From Flavobacteriales bacterium (lineage in GTDB: Bacteria; Bacteroidota; Bacteroidia; Flavobacteriales_F; PHOS-HE28), in NCBI GenBank assembly GCA_016703005.1, contig JADJCX010000007.1, forward strand, positions 1 to 17,656: a stretch of 17,656 nucleotides of DNA. The letters are read 5' to 3'. The notes under the pieces are model-generated. The model was not told the DNA's origin. It did not search any database and saw only the letters and a program-made list of their open reading frames with translations. Positions 17,074-17,656 of the stretch are shown in pieces. Positions within the stretch are counted from its first letter, which is position 1. Every line of letters starts with the position of its first letter. Position numbers and translations under genes: made by a program.

Positions 17074-17656
17074 GATGAAGCAAAGTACTCGCGTTCGTCT
17101 CGAACACACAGGGGTTTCACGCAACATACCGGTGATGCTGCTCCAGCGCTGTGCCCGTGATTATCCTCGGTGCCCTTCCATCACAGACTTTTTGTCGTCG
17201 GTGCTGCGCGAGATCGGGGTTGCGCGCCACGCGCATGCCGAGAGCGGCGTCTTGTTACTAGGATCCAATGGAGTGATAAAGCCATGCCCAGAAATGAGCG
17301 GCACAGAACACGGTAAATTCGAGGAACACATCACCCGGAACGAGAAGCCCCGGAGACTTTGGAGTTGTGGTACAGCGTCCAGTTCGGTTTGCCACCGATG
17401 TTCATCTGCGGCCAGTCGCTGATAAGCCGCGTTATTTTTTTTTTCCAGAAACCGCGCAATGCCAGCGACGTGCCCGTGATGCCGAACATGAGAACGATGC
17501 GTGCTGACCGCGTGCGAGTAATGCCGATGATCGGATGCCGAGACCTGCCCCGGGAATCAGACTGTAGTACATCGCTAACCTTCCCGCCGCTGGTCACCAG
17601 CTTGCGCACCGCGCCCTTCAGCACTTCGGGATAGTCGTACACCGCGTAGATGACCT
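17070..17656 (-). CDS. actD: Alternative Complex III subunit ActD, DUF3341 (5' partial, frameshifted)
   Basis: The gene enters from the right edge, reading VIYAVYDYPEVLKGAVRKLV then TSGGKVSDV, the usual N-terminal part of DUF3341 membrane proteins. IIGITRTR, then MFGITGTSLAL, mark the first membrane helix. SDWPQMNIGGKPNWTLYHN is the strongly conserved loop. FLEFTVFCAAH starts the second helix. The C-terminal part, broken by shifts, reads STDDKKSVMEG, then GTEDNHGHSAGA and DEREYFASS, with TGA at 17070-17072. Only about ten N-terminal residues appear to be missing. A run of ten T at 17435-17444 falls inside the first helix region and is a likely basecalling fault. It overlaps the actE start by four bases. 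Confidence 0.88.

Noticed and set aside
1..17656. Insertion sequence, prophage or defence island
   Set aside because: No transposase, integrase, phage structural or defence gene is recognisable; the genes are mostly housekeeping, envelope and respiratory.

Overview
The window looks like chromosomal DNA of a moderately GC-rich Bacteroidota, most likely of the Flavobacteriales type. The evidence is a type IX secretion (T9SS) C-terminal sorting domain, a DUF6029 outer-membrane protein, an Omp28-family lipoprotein, and an Alternative Complex III gene run (actD-actE-actF) joined directly to coxB-coxA. Nearly every gene except ruvB carries one or more single-base frameshifts. The conserved protein continues at once in another frame after each break, so this reads as uncorrected indel-prone sequence rather than real gene decay. 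The coordinates below span whole genes across these breaks.

Left part (1-4959, + strand). A secreted thioredoxin-fold protein with a T9SS tail is cut off at the left edge. It is followed by a TlpA-like thioredoxin, a DUF6029 outer-membrane protein, an Omp28-type lipoprotein with a CxxC motif, and a small conserved protein. Three of the five genes encode exported thioredoxin-like proteins, which suggests an envelope thiol-redox module. A perfect palindrome of a dispersed repeat family closes this block.

Middle part (5000-8887, - strand). ruvB (Holliday junction helicase), an unknown 131-residue protein and queG (last step of queuosine synthesis) form a likely operon. Next come a predicted outer-membrane beta-barrel gene flanked by diverged direct repeats that look like scars of tandem paralogues, and the coiled-coil tail of another protein.

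Centre (9055-10990, + strand). A LuxR/NarL-type response regulator has lost all the residues needed for receiver phosphorylation. After it lies an unusual 378-base tandem repeat (21-base units in 42-base pairs, 18 units) that is open in several frames. A fibronectin type III protein with a clear intrinsic terminator follows.

Right part (11048-17656, - strand). A predicted envelope protein lies downstream of a repeat-rich spacer. Beyond it is the respiratory operon actD (5' end cut by the window), actE, actF, coxB, coxA, ended by a strong terminator. Alternative Complex III oxidises menaquinol and passes electrons through cytochrome c to the aa3-type oxidase, which reduces oxygen and pumps protons. 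Subunit III of the oxidase is not in the window.
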